A DNA stretch of 64,000 nucleotides from Utricularia gibba (GCA_002189035.1 NEEC01000007.1:1674001-1738000), one strand, 5' to 3'; positions 1-11,861 are shown, counted from the stretch's first letter. Made by a program: numbers and translations. Notes: a model not told the origin generated them from the letters alone.

Positions 1-1145
1 GAGTAACTTTGGATGAGATGGTTCTCTAAACACATCACCGACCACAAGCTTCCACCCTGAAAGCTCTTCATTCATCTGGGCCTGAGCTTCCTTATCCAAT
101 TCTTCGTACCTTGTAAGATCCCTTCTGACTGTCCTCAAAAATATGACAAACACAATGCCAGCTAAAAAGAAAATCACCATTAAAGAGTTGAGAATTGAAA
201 ACCAGTGCACACGAGCACCCTCCATCTTCAAATAGACATCCCACCTCGATGGCCACCGGATGTCACTTTTCACAAACTCCACCTCATATGTAAATGTGAC
301 TCTTTCCTTCTCTCGTATCATCTGAGAATTCTCCAGTTCCTGAGGGCAGTCCACTGGCTCAATTGTATCATACATGTGGAGTTTTGACATCTTTTCAGGA
401 TCCCGCTTTACACTGCAGGGGAAAACCTCAAAGCCAACAATTTCATACCCAGAAGCCTTTTTGTTATCAACATCTGATATAACACCAAAGCCCTCTTCCC
501 CTGTGCCAATTATCTGCACACCAGCTCCTTCGTACTCATGAATCAGTACTTTAAATTTCAGATGGTTGATGATGTAGTCATCATTGCTGTTTGGAGGAGT
601 ATACCCCACGGTGTAACCAGTCCACAGGATTTTAACCCCATTTTGGATGGCATACCTCATAGCTGGTAGATTGTCAAGAATCATGTTAACTTGATACAGA
701 TCCCTAGTCCTCTGCTTCAAAAGCTTGACCTCATACTCGCTCAATGGAGAAGTGATACAGAGGAACAAAGATTCACTGACATTCATACGGAAGCGGTAAG
801 GGGAACTGAAAATCTGATCACCCATCAGCAGCTCTCCAAGATTTTCAGCACTTTTCTTGATGTTGTCGATAGGTTCACAATAAGGAAGACTATAATAGCT
901 GAAAGGCAGCTCTGTTTCTATAGATGTCAAAGAATTCACCTTCGCGTAGATTTCATCGCCACTTGAATATGTGTGCATATAGCTCCCAGGAAGATAAAAC
1001 GCATTGCATGCTCGGAGTAAGAAGAACAAGTATGCTAATAGAAGAGAGAATTTCTGTCTAGAAATAAAAAATAAGGCCATCGCAGAACAGGCAGGTTGCA
1101 CAGAGAAATCTTCAAACAAATAAGTCAGCTGTTGGAAAATCAAAT
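1..1145 (-). CDS. Transmembrane nine superfamily (TM9SF/EMP70) protein, 3' end cut off
   Basis: Read on the minus strand from an ATG at 1080-1078, open to the window edge (360 codons), so the C-terminal part with most membrane spans lies outside. Residues 1-25 are a hydrophobic signal peptide. The luminal domain follows with family motifs AFYLPGSYMHTY, SIETELPFSYYSLPYC, LGELLMGDQI, LYQVNMILDNLP and NDDYIINHLKFKVL. The first membrane span is MVIFFLAGIVFVIFLRTV, and the visible end contains GWKLVVGDVFREP. TM9SF proteins act in Golgi/endosome membranes in sorting of membrane cargo (family knowledge). It resembles the Arabidopsis TMN8-12 subgroup. The exon starts at 1145 after a pyrimidine-rich TTTTGCAG acceptor, so at least one non-coding 5' exon lies upstream; I could not place it. 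The gene is divergent to the prenyl synthase on the right. No frame breaks were seen. Confidence 0.93.
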
Positions 1146-3334
1146 CTGCAAAAGGGAAAAAAAATAATTTAGCGAGCTCTTTGTGCAAGTTCATTGCTGA
1201 AGTGCCAAAAATGATTTCATGAAATCCTTTGCAGTCATAAGTTAGTTATCAAAGAGAAGAGAATACCTACAGCATGCATCCATACTGTAAAACACAATCA
1301 CACATAAAAATAAGATCACTTTAGAGAGCATTTGAACTTACGGAAATTTGGCCCTCAATTCGAAAATTTGGTTTGGAAGAAATAAGTCTAAGAAAAAACA
1401 GGACCAGCAAGAGGAGTGAAGGTGACTATGGTGCCGGTCGAACAAGCAGGAGGACGTGTACTTCCTTCAGAAAACCACATAAACCTAGGATTTGGGTAAT
1501 AGGCAATGGCGGATCTACGATTATCGAACAATCCCAACTCATAAGACCAAATCACCTGGATCCGCGACAAAATATTACGGAATTAGGCACAGCAAATCCA
1601 TAAATCCCCTAAACCACTACGCGCAAAAAAAAAAAAAAAAAATTCCCCAGCCGTTAAAATCAAGAACAAACCAACAAGGACTCTAGCTTAAACCATCAAA
1701 ACCCAAACTCCATTCACAATCACATCTCTCAATCTCTCCCACTATTTAAAAAATTCCCATTTCAAGAACAAATCCAAATCTCAAGTCTTGTAGTACCCAA
1801 AGAGCAATGAATCTTACATTGATTCCCAGATCATTCTTCCCTCTCCGTACATGGCCGGTGTACGAAAGCGAGTGTAACTGGAAGGTGAGGCGTCCTAAGT
1901 TCATGATAAAGGCGTTTAACGCGTACTTGGTTCACGATAAAGACGTTGGGGGTTCCCTATGTTGGGCCTGGACGAATTTGTAGAACATGGGCCCCAATCA
2001 ATCAACTCAAAGCCCATTTAAACGTGGGTTATTTCCCCAATTGGCCCATTAAGTTGGTGTAAAACTCATTCTGAACTTGCGCACAGCAGCTTCTTTTAAC
2101 GATGGAACTGCGGGAATGCCGTGATTTCGTCGTAACTGAAGCCGCATTTGGTTTTATTTTTCAAATTTCTCGAATCGGGGATCTCTGTGGTTGATTATAG
2201 AGTTGAAATATGTCAATCCCAGATGAAGATACTTAACTCCGATCAAGAATGCTGCTGATTTCTGAAAATTTTGTATCTTGTATCCTTTCTTGATGTTTTT
2301 AAGACAGGGGTTTATCGGATCAGACAATCTTTCGTAAGCGAGGAAGATGGAGCGTCGGAGGTCAGCAGCATGAAGAACTCTTCTATAGTGACTACTTGTT
2401 TCTACGAATTCAGTTACTGTAAACAATCATGGGATCCTGGAGATTACGGCTTCTTTTTCTTCGGTTCATTGGCTACACACAAATAACTTGAAGAACTAGC
2501 AGAGAAAATCCAATCAAGTGTTCGGTTTTGCGGGTTTTTGTCCCAGCAGATGTTTTTCTGTAGGTACTTTCGTCAAATACCAACCTCGCCAGGAGATTCA
2601 TCGCACCAACGTAACTCCAATCATGCAAGTGTAGCCCAGAATGGACCCATGGTTTCAGTTGCGTCTGTCAAGAGCAGCGATGTCCTTTTTTCTTCAAAAA
2701 ATTCAGGTACGAGACAGTGGGTCTGCGGCTGCAAGAAATAGTTTTCGCAAACCTTGGCGCATGAATGCGGCTTCTTCTTACCAGAGCCATGGGTTGTTCC
2801 GATGAATACAAAAGCGTCCGGTTAAGAAGTCTAAGGTAAACTGAAAAGGGAGAAAGTGGGAAGTGAGAAGTAGACAGATAGCTTCGTTTGTAGATTTTTT
2901 ATGTTTGCACCTTTTCAGTTCCATCAACAAACATTTCATGAGGGTTACGCCTCCACATCAACCCATCTTCTAGTTGGTGGAGCTACAGCCCTCACTTTCC
3001 CTCGCTCGAAAGTATTTCCACTTTTCGTAAATTTGAAATTTTAGTTTACTGAAACTCTGTACCTTTTTGTTGATCGGTTTAGAAAGTTTTTCTGCCCACA
3101 GAGAAGTGTGGCTTCTTTTTCAACTCATTCACGCCATTACCTTATGGGTTCACATCTTTTTGTTCATTGAGCTGTGGTATTCCAGTCTGTGTTCATTTCT
3201 CCCGCTGAAGATTTTATTCCTTGCACTGGTGTAGTGTAAAAGTTTGGAGCTTTATTCAGATGCGAGCAGGACCCAGTCTGTGAAGAAAGTGTTTTAATTG
3301 GCTGCTGCTGTATTTGGTGGGCGGTGGTTCGAGC
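1146..3334. promoter_or_regulatory. Divergent promoter and 5' leader region between TM9SF and SPS
   Basis: No convincing conserved protein. Around 1955-2050 there is a cluster of GGGCC/GGCCC/AGCCCA motifs (TTGGGCCTGG, ATGGGCCCC, AAGCCCATT, TTGGCCCATT), typical of site II (TCP-type) elements in housekeeping promoters and usable in both directions. An A-tract sits at 1625-1642. A 58-codon frame (1807-1983) and a 67-codon frame (2538-2741) match nothing I know. The 2100-3330 part is pyrimidine-rich and probably holds the SPS 5' leader, perhaps with leader introns. Confidence 0.5.
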
Positions 3335-5501
3335 ATGATGTCACTTACATGCCTTAATCTTGAGTTTGTGAAAACAAGGCCAGAATCTTTAGTTTCTGGG
3401 TCGTCCTCTAATGACCCTTTTGATCTTTTCTATTTGAGAAACCGGGGGCAAGGCAAGTAATCAAGAATGCAACTAAACACCGCAAGTCTCGCCAGTTTTT
3501 GTGTTGCAGGCGGAAAACTAGCCGATATCAAGTGTTACCCAGTAAAACTAAGGATGCTTTTGTCAACAGTTAGTTTCTATGTTTAAGAAATTTTTTGGTT
3601 TCCCTCTCTATTTTATGTTGCTTTTTAAGTTATGATTGCGTTCTGCGCCATCGATGAAGGAGGTCATGCAGCTGGCCCTCTAGATCTGGGTAGAGAGTCA
3701 AAAGCATTTCCTTCAGCATCTGATATGTTTGAAGTGGTTTCTGAAGATCTTCAAACTTTGAACAAGAATCTACAGTCAGTAAGTCTGTTAATGCTTTTCC
3801 TGAATCTATTTCTTGATAAATGCAGTTCTTCTTATGTGTTTTGAAAAAAGAATATCAGTATTTGGTTCAAATGGAGGATTAAATATTTTCTTTCCTGCTT
3901 TAGCCTATGTTTCCTAGTAAATTGATGCTATCACGTACAGAAAAAAGACAGCACGTTATGTTTTTCAATGTTTCCGCGTGCTCACATTCTTCTGCTATTC
4001 ATATGTTGTGGCATCTAATCTCCTTATTCCTTGCACTTTTCTTTCTCCAAAAAAATCACATATATACCTTCTGTAGATGGGGTGCCATTTTGCATTTACT
4101 CTCAGTGATCACTGTTCGGGTTATCTTGCCCTTGAATTATACACTACTCTGCTATGCAACGGTTGAGCTGTGTCTGACTTTAAATATCTGTTAGTTGTTC
4201 CTTTTCACTTCTAATCAAAAAGTCGTTTCCTAATTCCACTGTTTTTAGATTGTTGGTGCAGAAAACCCCGTGCTAATGTCTGCTGCTGAGCAGATCTTTG
4301 GAGCAGGAGGCAAAAGGATGAGGCCTGCTTTGGTTTTTCTAGTGTCAAGAGCAACTGCTTTGATATCTGGTCTGAAGTAAGATACATTCTCTTTCTCTCT
4401 GTAACCCCCAAGCTATGATGCGTGAACAGCTGCAGAGATATCAGTTTTTACATGTCAGTATTTTCCAAGAGATTTCACTGAATCTTACCCTTTTTTTGTG
4501 ACTCAGCGACCTCACCAAGGAACACAGAAGTTTAGCTGAAATCATTGAAATGATTCACACGGCAAGTCTGATACATGATGATGTACTAGATGAGAGTGAG
4601 CTGCGGAGAGGTTCATCTTCTGGAAACCTTTTTTTTTTTTACTGAGATATGAAAAAAACAGAGCATTTTGGAATGAAGTTGCCTTCTCTGTGTTTCAGGA
4701 AAAAAAACTCTCCACCAAATATACGGTACTAGAGTGGCTGTCTTAGCAGGAGATTTCATGTTCGCACAATCTTCTTGGTATCTTGCAAATCTCGAAAATC
4801 TTGAAGTAATAAAGCTTATCAGTCAGGTATCACACAACATGTTTCTTTTCGACTGTTGCTAACATGGAAAATTTTCATCTCTTCAAAAATCCGGTCTCTC
4901 CTTCTGGATCTTCGGCCTAGGTGATGCTAACATAGGAAATATATTTCTGCAGGTGATCAAAGACTTCGCCAGTGGTGAAATAAAGCAGGCCTCCAGCTTA
5001 TTCGACTGTGATGTTCAACTGGAAGAATATTTGATCAAAAGCTACTACAAAACTGCATCCTTGATTGCTGCAAGCACCATGGGTGCTGCTGTTTTTAGCG
5101 GTGTTAGCAGCGAGATTAACGAACAGATGTACCAGTATGGAAAGAACCTAGGCCTGTGCTTTCAGATTGTTGATGACATATTAGACTTCACTCAGTCAGC
5201 AGAGCAACTAGGAAAACCGGTAGGCAGTGACCTTGCCAGGGGAAACTTGACTGCACCAGTCATATTTGCGTTGGAGAAGGAACCAAAACTCAGGGAAATC
5301 ATCGAATCCGAGTTCTATGAAACGGGCTCACTTGAGAATGCAGTAGATATCATCAAGAACTCCGGGGGCATCCAGATGGCTTGGAGTCTGGCAAGCCAGA
5401 AAGCGGATCACGCCATTGGCAACCTTGGATGCCTCCCACAGAGTTCATTTAGATTGGCTCTGGAACAAATAGTGAGGTACAGTTTGGAAAGAGTGAGATG
5501 A
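3335..5501 (+). CDS. SPS: Solanesyl diphosphate synthase, plastid type
   Basis: Trans-long-chain prenyl diphosphate synthase that makes the C45 side chain of plastoquinone-9 from IPP and an allylic primer. Exons: 3335-3568 (with a frame problem), 3630 or 3672 to 3778, 4249-4376, 4507-4610, 4699-4826 and 4953-5501; phases agree. Motifs: [30 protein letters not shown], the first Asp-rich motif [45 protein letters not shown], and the second Asp-rich motif [13 protein letters not shown] with the downstream LGKPVGSDL. The N-terminus ([11 protein letters not shown]...) looks like a plastid transit peptide. The frame breaks after YLRNRGQGK, near a G run at 3444-3448. One extra G restores a homologous frame containing [13 protein letters not shown]; alternatively a 53-nt GT-AG intron (3457-3509) would be excised. 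The remaining exons are intact, so I expect a working enzyme. Confidence 0.92.
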
Positions 5502-5816
5502 TATGTGGGGACTCCATAGTCCAGAAGTGATCATTATTCATCATATGATCTGGATGATTAGCTCTGTTTACTAGGTGCATCTCATTGGCCAACATGGGCA
5601 ACCAACACCGGAGACAGACCGATGAATTTAAAGAAGCATGTGAAGCTTTTACTTTGCCACCGCTCATATCTTGTTGCAGTCACACGTTATCATAAAAGCA
5701 GTCACAGTTGCCGTTTCAAAGTAGATGCTTTCAACCAGGGCCACATTTTCCGGTGCAGCATTACTGCAACTCATCTACATGAATATTTATTTTAGTACAT
5801 ATGTCAGACACATTCT
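5502..5816. other. Convergent 3' flank between SPS and the P450
   Basis: About 315 bases that hold the two 3' UTRs. I see no further gene, repeat or RNA here. Confidence 0.5.
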
Positions 5817-7610
5817 TCAGAGCTTCTTCAGGAGCAGGGGTGCACCATACTGAGGCTGGAGTGTAAGAATAGGGAAAGGGGCATGCTGGTAAGAAGCAGA
5901 CAGGTGCAAGGAGAAACGTTGAAGGATCATGGCAAGTGACAATTTGGCTGTAATGAGTGCAAAGTTCTGCCCAACGCACACTCGGGGCCCCGAGATAAAC
6001 GGTATGAACGAATGTCGAATCTTGGTCGCACTCGACACTCCTTGAGCAAATCTCTCTGGTTTGAATTCTTGCATGTCTTCGCCCCAAATATCCGGATCGT
6101 GATGCAATACCCCGATCAGCAGCACCAAATCCACTTCTGCTGGTACAGTTATGTGTCCAAGCTTAACCGTCTTTGTTGGGGTTCTTAGCGTCAATGGAGC
6201 AGGGGTGTAGAGCCTTAGCACCTCATGGAGAATCATCGTCACCTGTATGATTCTTGCCATGAAAGAGTTAAAAGTCAAGTTTCTGCCAATGGTCGACTTC
6301 TGCACATGTTCAGTACCGTTTTGAGGCGATTGAGACCATCAAAGGCTGGCTCTTTCGTCCCAAAGACTTGCAGGACTTCCAGCCTCGCGAGTCTCTGCCA
6401 TTCTTGATGTTTGCTCAGCATCACCGCTGTGTACACCAGCAACACCGACGTGGTCTCCGACCCAGCAAAGTAGAAAAGCTTGCACTCTTCTACCACATCC
6501 TTCAAGCTCATGTTCCCGTTTTCGCTTATGTTCGATTCGATCAACGTTTTCAACAGGTCGTCGTCTACGTCGACTCCCCTCCGAATCGCCGTCTCTTTGT
6601 CGGCGACTATCCCCATGAGCAGCGATTCTATTTCTTTGGAGATTGCTCTCATTCTCATGTTGGCCTTGGTTGGAACAAACCTACGAAAGATACGTCAGTA
6701 TCGTCTCGTTACAGACGTTAGTTTAGTTTAGTTTAGTCTACCTCCATCCGGGGACGAAGGACCATTGCAGAACATCTAGAACCAGCTTCACTTGCTCCTG
6801 TTGGAGCATGTAAACTTTTCTTCCCTGCTCACTTCTCCCGCCAAAAGCAGTTGTTGAAATAACATTTGCAGTTAAAGCTTCAAACCCATGCCACACGTCG
6901 ATTTCATGCATCGCTTCTCCACCGGCGAAGTCAGCTTCCCAGCCGTTGATCATCTCGGTGCAACACCGGCATACCATTGGAACCATATTCTGTCAACAAC
7001 AAAGACGTGTTAATTGTTCTTCTAGAAGGAGGAGGAGGAGAAGGAAAACCTTTAACTTCTCCAGGTGTAAAGCAGGGCTGATGATTCTGCGACGCTGAGC
7101 CCATCGTTCGTCTTCAAGAAAAGCTAGCCCTCCGGCTCCGGCGATCATTTCTCCGGGATCGGGATGAGTCTTATGAAACACATCAGGTCTTGCAAGAATC
7201 TCCTTCAACATCTCCGGCTCGGAGATGGCTAGCCTCGGCCTCGGACCAAACCAGAAGAATGAGCTTTTCCCTGCAATCATTCTAAAATGAATCCACAGAA
7301 CAATCTTTTGGAAACAGGCACGACCAAGAAAAAGAAAAGAACCATGTTTCCGAATGATGGTGTGATAGAATGGAAGAATATGGGGAAGGAGATCATCAGA
7401 AAATCCGATGGATCGGAGGCGCTCATCTCTGGAAGCTCCGATAATCTCCCTCATGTCACCCACAAGGAACCTGTATGGATTCCCAGACAGCCCCTGCTCC
7501 CTCAAATGCCTCTCCAGTCTTCTCGGTCTGAACCAGACCCAATTCAGTAAGCTCCCCAACACACACACACCAGCCACCATGGCTACAAACCCTAGCAGGG
7601 ATTCCTCCAT
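5817..7610 (-). CDS. Cytochrome P450 of the CYP72 clan (CYP72A-like)
   Basis: ER-anchored heme-thiolate monooxygenase; CYP72-clan members act on terpenoids, hormones and other specialised metabolites, and the substrate here is unknown. Exons on the minus strand: 7610-7343, 7270-7050, 6989-6742, 6680-6317 and 6242-5817; together 508 aa, the usual length. Residues 1-25 form the membrane anchor. Seen in order: FFWFGPRPRLAISEPEM, RRRIISPALHLEKLK, FVPGWRFVPTKANMRM, I-helix LFYFAGSETTSVLLVY, K-helix HEVLRLY (ExxR), FKPERF, and heme loop FIPFISGPRVCVGQNFA with the Cys ligand. The heme loop reads FIS where most relatives have FGW, but the FxxGxRxCxG pattern is kept. The start at 7610 gives the canonical anchor. 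Intron 1 is only 72 nt, a multiple of three and free of stops. Frames are intact. Confidence 0.95.
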
Positions 7611-7767
7611 CCAATCTCCACTTCCAAAGGAATCCCAACCACCCAGTTTATAGTTGTCCTCAGTTCACCTTCATGCGTCTTCATTTGAAACTATTCCGTT
7701 GAAGCACCTAACCGTTAGTTAAATTCAATAAAGTAAAAAGACTTCTTTCATATTTGTAGAAGAAAAC

Positions 7768-7793
7768 CACGTGGTAAACCTAAAGCACACGTG
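7768..7793. promoter_or_regulatory. Two palindromic G-boxes upstream of the P450
   Basis: CACGTG occurs at 7768-7773 (within CCACGTGG) and again at 7788-7793 (within ACACGTGT), centres 20 bp apart and about 160-180 bp upstream of the P450 start. G-boxes bind bZIP and bHLH factors in light, abscisic acid and jasmonate responses. The pair is seen directly; its use is inferred. Confidence 0.5.
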
Positions 7794-8719
7794 TGATACA
7801 TCATTAAAAATATATTCGATAAACAAATTAATCATATAAAAATATTTAAATTTTATTTTAAAATTATTTAGAAGATTTAAACAAAATTATTTCCTCCCTT
7901 GTTTTTACAAACAATATAAATAAATCATCCTTCAAAACCATAATTGAAATTAAATTATAATTAAATCGTAATTCGTAATTCAATTATCATTTAATATTAA
8001 AAATAAAAAAATAAAAATGTAATCTGGATTTGAATAATCGATTAAATCGTGAATTGTTTATACAATCAATTTATGGTTTTATTTATAATTCAAAACATTG
8101 CTTAATCCCCTCTATGAAATAATGTCAAATTATTATTTTTTAATTTTGTAATTAAAATGTAAAGTTAATTTTGAAAGGGTAAAAAAGTAAATTGGAGGAA
8201 GGCGAGTCCGGATTGACTACCTCCTGGCTCGCATGAAGGGGCGCCATTAAATGAGATGGGATGCGGAGTTACTGCGCACTGTTATTTCGGGAACCATCGT
8301 AGTCTCTCCATTATTTTAGATGCCGACGGAAAGAATGTACAACAAAATTTACATAATAAAAAAATAAGAAATTATTTATTACCGCGGTAAAAACCTAATA
8401 AGTTACTTACTGACTTCATACTTCATAGGAGTAGGAAAAGGATGGTAGAATTGGATTTAGCTGGAGAATTATATTATAAAAAAATTATATCTTTTATTGA
8501 AGGGGCAACTCCGGCCACGTCTTGCTCCCTGATCCCGCCGGCCATGTGCATTTATTGCAAACACGCCCTCCATCTACAGGGTAATTACTATTACCTACCA
8601 ATACACCTTAAAAATACTTTCCCAACCCCCAACTTCCCTTGCACGCGCTCCAGTCCTACTTCTTTGCACCAACAACTGGTTCTCATTCATTCACTCTCTC
8701 TGCTTCTCGCTCCGCCACC
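7794..8719. other. AT-rich intergenic region between P450 and CASP-like gene
   Basis: 7800-8180 is very A+T-rich with no open frame of note. 8180-8330 is more mixed, and 8500-8719 is the presumed CASP-like promoter and leader, ending in a C/T-rich stretch. No transposon ends were recognised. Confidence 0.4.
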
Positions 8720-9482
8720 ATGAAGAAAGACACGGCGGCAGGGGCGCCGACGGGCGACGCGACCCAAACCCCCGTCTCCCGGACTTGGGAGATTCTCCTT
8801 CGGCTCCTCCCCATGGTCCTCTCCGTCACCGCCATGGTCCTCATGCTGAAAGACTCCGAAACCTCAGACTATGGTTCCCTTTCTTACTCCGACGTCGGAG
8901 CCTTCAGGTACAAACTCATTTTCCTTAAGTTCCTTCATTAGGGTGGTGGCTGTACTAAACAGGGAGTCTGTGCAGATATTTGGTGCACGCGAGCGGGGTC
9001 TGCGCCGGCTACTCTCTGCTCTCCGCCATCGCCACCGCCGTCCCACGGCCGTCGACTCTATCCACTGCCTGGACCTTCTTCGTCCTCGACCAGGTCTTCC
9101 ATTCGAATTCATTTAAAATATTACGTAACCAATTCATCTACAAGAAATTATTTGTTCCCCTTGTGCGATTATTGAATACGGCACAATTATTTCACTTTCT
9201 TTGATACAGTTGCTAACGTACGCGGTGCTAGCAGCCGGGGCAACATCCACAGAGCTCATGTACCTCGCGTACAAGGGAGACGCCTCTATCACATGGAGCC
9301 AGGCTTGTGGCTCATTCGGCGATTTCTGCCGGAAAGCCACGGCGGCGACGGTGATCACCTTCGTCGTCACCCTGTGCTACGCCGGGCTGTCCATGATCTC
9401 GTCCTACCGGCTGTTCACGAAGTACGACGCCCCCGTTGCTTGCAGCAGCAAGGAGATCGACTTCTCGAACTTCCAAAGCTAA
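8720..9482 (+). CDS. CASP-like membrane protein, CASPL2 type
   Basis: Four-span plasma membrane protein of the CASP-like family (MARVEL-related). Relatives organise membrane domains such as the Casparian strip; CASPL2 roles are less defined. Three exons, 8720-8907, 8976-9093 and 9210-9482, give 192 aa. The ATG lies in a good context (GCCACCATGA). Visible: cytosolic N-terminus, TM1 [19 protein letters not shown], then [20 protein letters not shown] into TM2, [16 protein letters not shown] into TM3 [40 protein letters not shown] in the second extracellular loop with two Cys, and TM4 [21 protein letters not shown]. Splice phases agree and no frame breaks were seen. Confidence 0.93.
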
Positions 9483-10100
9483 GCTGCGCTTCTTCTTCTT
9501 CTTCCTCTGTGTCCTTAGCTTGATGGGTTCGTGGGAAATGAATGCAGCAATGAATGTGGTTTGTATTCTGTGTCATATCGTTGTCATGAAATGTAAACAT
9601 CTATTACATACTTCAATGCAAAGTGTAACTCCACCTCAACTACCCCAAAAATAGATTATTCCTCATTATTATTCTTCTTCTATGTAATTTAGGGTTTTTT
9701 ATTTGACCTTTTCTTTTTAATTTTTAAATAATTGATAAATAAAATCCAATCCTCAATTTTTTTTATCTAAAATTTAATTTTAAAAAAACGTTAAATGGCC
9801 ACTTTGTTCATGTATAATACATTTTTTCGGTGGGAGAGGGAGGAAAACAATTTTGTTTATGTTTTATTTTTCTGTTTTATTTTTCTTACATTTAATTAAT
9901 TATTTTATCTATCGTCATAAATGATTGGCAGGCCAATACCGAGATATACCTATAAAAAAAAATGAGGCCCAATTTATTTAAAAAGAAATACAGTTCATTT
10001 TCGGTTTCGGTTCTGTATGAGGAATAAGTATAATCGTCGCCGGTGAAATCTGCAGATTTCTGCATGTGAAGGTGTAGGTGACCGGGAAATCTTGAGAAAA
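9483..10100. other. Intergenic region, CASP-like 3' UTR and ribokinase promoter
   Basis: CTT repeats follow the CASP-like stop. 9660-9900 is A+T-rich and 9960-10100 is the likely ribokinase leader. No other feature seen. Confidence 0.4.
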
Positions 10101-11436
10101 ATGGGAGCTTTTTCTGCGCTTTCATCTCCGAAGCCTTGCTATAATCGTCCCACTGCCACTCTCTCTAATCGGCCTATTATTAAGCAAATCTTTCACTGCC
10201 GTTTCAACCAGAGAAAACTGACTAACTGTATTTCCTGTTCTGCGCTGAATTCATCTGGAGGGAATCTACCCCTCTTGTTGTGGTGGGATCAGCCAATGCG
10301 GACATATATGTGGAGATCGAAAGGCTTCCGAAGGAAGGGGAAACTTTATCTGCCAAAACAGGGCAAACTCTGGCGGGGGTAAAGGAGCGAATCAAGCGGT
10401 TTGCGGGGCTAAATTGGCGTACCCAACTTACTTTTTGGGACAAGTTGGGGATGATGCTCATGGGAAATTGATTATTGATGCGCTGGTGGGAGTTGGGGTT
10501 TTTGTTGATTACTTGATTACTGTGGCTGATGCGCCTACTGGGCATGCTGTTGTGATGCTACAGAGTGATGGGCAGAATTCAATTATCATTGTTGGAGGGG
10601 CCAACATGGCTTGCTGGCCTGAGAAGTTGCCTGTGAAGGATTTGGAGGTTGTGAAGAATGCTGGGATTGTTTTACTCCAGAGGGAGATCCCTGATTCTGT
10701 AAATATTCAGGTTGCAAAGGTCAGATTTTTTCTTTCTCAGTTCTGTGATTCATTTGATCATGAACCTAGGTGTCGTTTGTTCTTGAAAGAAACCTTTTAT
10801 GTGTGCACTCTTCAGGCTGCTAGAAGCGCTAATGTACCTGTGATATTGGATGCTGGGGGTGCTGATGCACCCTTTCCCGATGAGCTACTTAACTATATTG
10901 ATATCCTGAGTCCAAATGAATCTGAACTTTCTCGTCTAACAGGCATGTCCACAGAGAGTTTTGAGGACATTAGCCAAGCTGTAGATAAGTGTCATAAAAT
11001 GGTTAGTCCTTATAAAGATGATAACTCGAACAGACTTCCATTGCCGGAGCTCTCTGTTTCCTCACGCTCTCCTTCTTTCACCAGGGTGTAAAGCAAGTGC
11101 TGGTAAAACTTGGTGCAAAGGGCTCTGCTCTATTCACCGAAGGAGAACCTCCAATCAGACAATCCATTGTCACAGCAGCTAAAGTGGTGGATACAACAGG
11201 CGCAGGAGATACCTTTACAGCTGCATTTGCTGTGGCTCTAGTAGAAGGAAAGCCAAAAACAGAATGCTTGAAGTTTGCTGGTAATGCACAAGCTTACACA
11301 TTCCGATCATATCGTTCTTACATGATAATCGTTTTCCAGCTACGGCAGCAGCATTGTGCGTTCAAGTCAAAGGCGCGATTCCAGCATGCCTGATAGAGTA
11401 TCTGTCATGAGGCTTCTTCAGACACACTTTCCTTGA
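10101..11436 (+). CDS. RBSK: Ribokinase (PfkB family), plastid-targeted, with three apparent single-base deletions
   Basis: Phosphorylates D-ribose to ribose 5-phosphate, mainly salvaging ribose from nucleoside breakdown in the plastid. Exons 10101-10719, 10816-11001, 11085-11280 and from 11340. A Ser/Thr/Arg-rich N-terminus of about 50 residues looks like a transit peptide. Conserved: GSANADIYVEIERLPKEGET, FLGQVGDDAHGKLI, VILDAGGADAPFPDEL, LSPNESELSRLTGM, and PfkB signature 2 VVDTTGAGDTFTAAFAVAL with the catalytic Asp. The frame breaks at 10260-10262 (GGG, four expected), at 10375-10379 (G5, six expected, inside the glycine-rich LAGGKGANQA motif) and at 11381-11382 (CC, three expected). Restoring one base each time gives the family sequence, with a stop at 11434-11436; as written, exon 4 stops at 11408-11410. 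It is either a draft-sequence artefact or a recent pseudogene; I favour the former. Confidence 0.85.
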
Positions 11437-11861
11437 AGGTACATTGCTGCAATGTTTGTCCAAATCTGTCAGTCCTCGTTTGTAAGAGAAGTAGATGCCA
11501 TGAATCATCTTCTTCATAAGCTTTGTGCCATTGAAAATATTCAGAATATTTTATGTTAAAAATAATACTTGTTATTGGGCCGTAATGGGTCAGTCAATTG
11601 GGCCAGGAGTGATGGGCTAAGTTGGTTACCTGTCTCGAATGGGGTAACGGGTGGTTACGACGCGCCTACATATAGTGTTATTACATTCGATGCAACGGTA
11701 GTTTATATGGATAACGGTGTTTGTGTTGAGATGTGAAGGGGAGAATTTTGACGAGTCTCCGGTGGGGGAAGGCGTTTATCGAGCAGAGGAAGAGGTGATG
11801 CGATCGCAGCGGTGGTTGCTGACCGATGGTACGGGGGAGGGGTGGCGCTTCAGTCTCGTTG
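11437..11861 (+). promoter_or_regulatory. UBP25-like promoter with site II motifs
   Basis: Between 11570 and 11640 lie ATTGGGCCGTAATGGG, AATTGGGCCAGG and GATGGGCTAA, all GGGCC/GGGCT site II-like elements common in housekeeping promoters, upstream of the protease ATG. An A+T-rich stretch with TATATAG (about 11670) could hold the core promoter. Confidence 0.5.
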
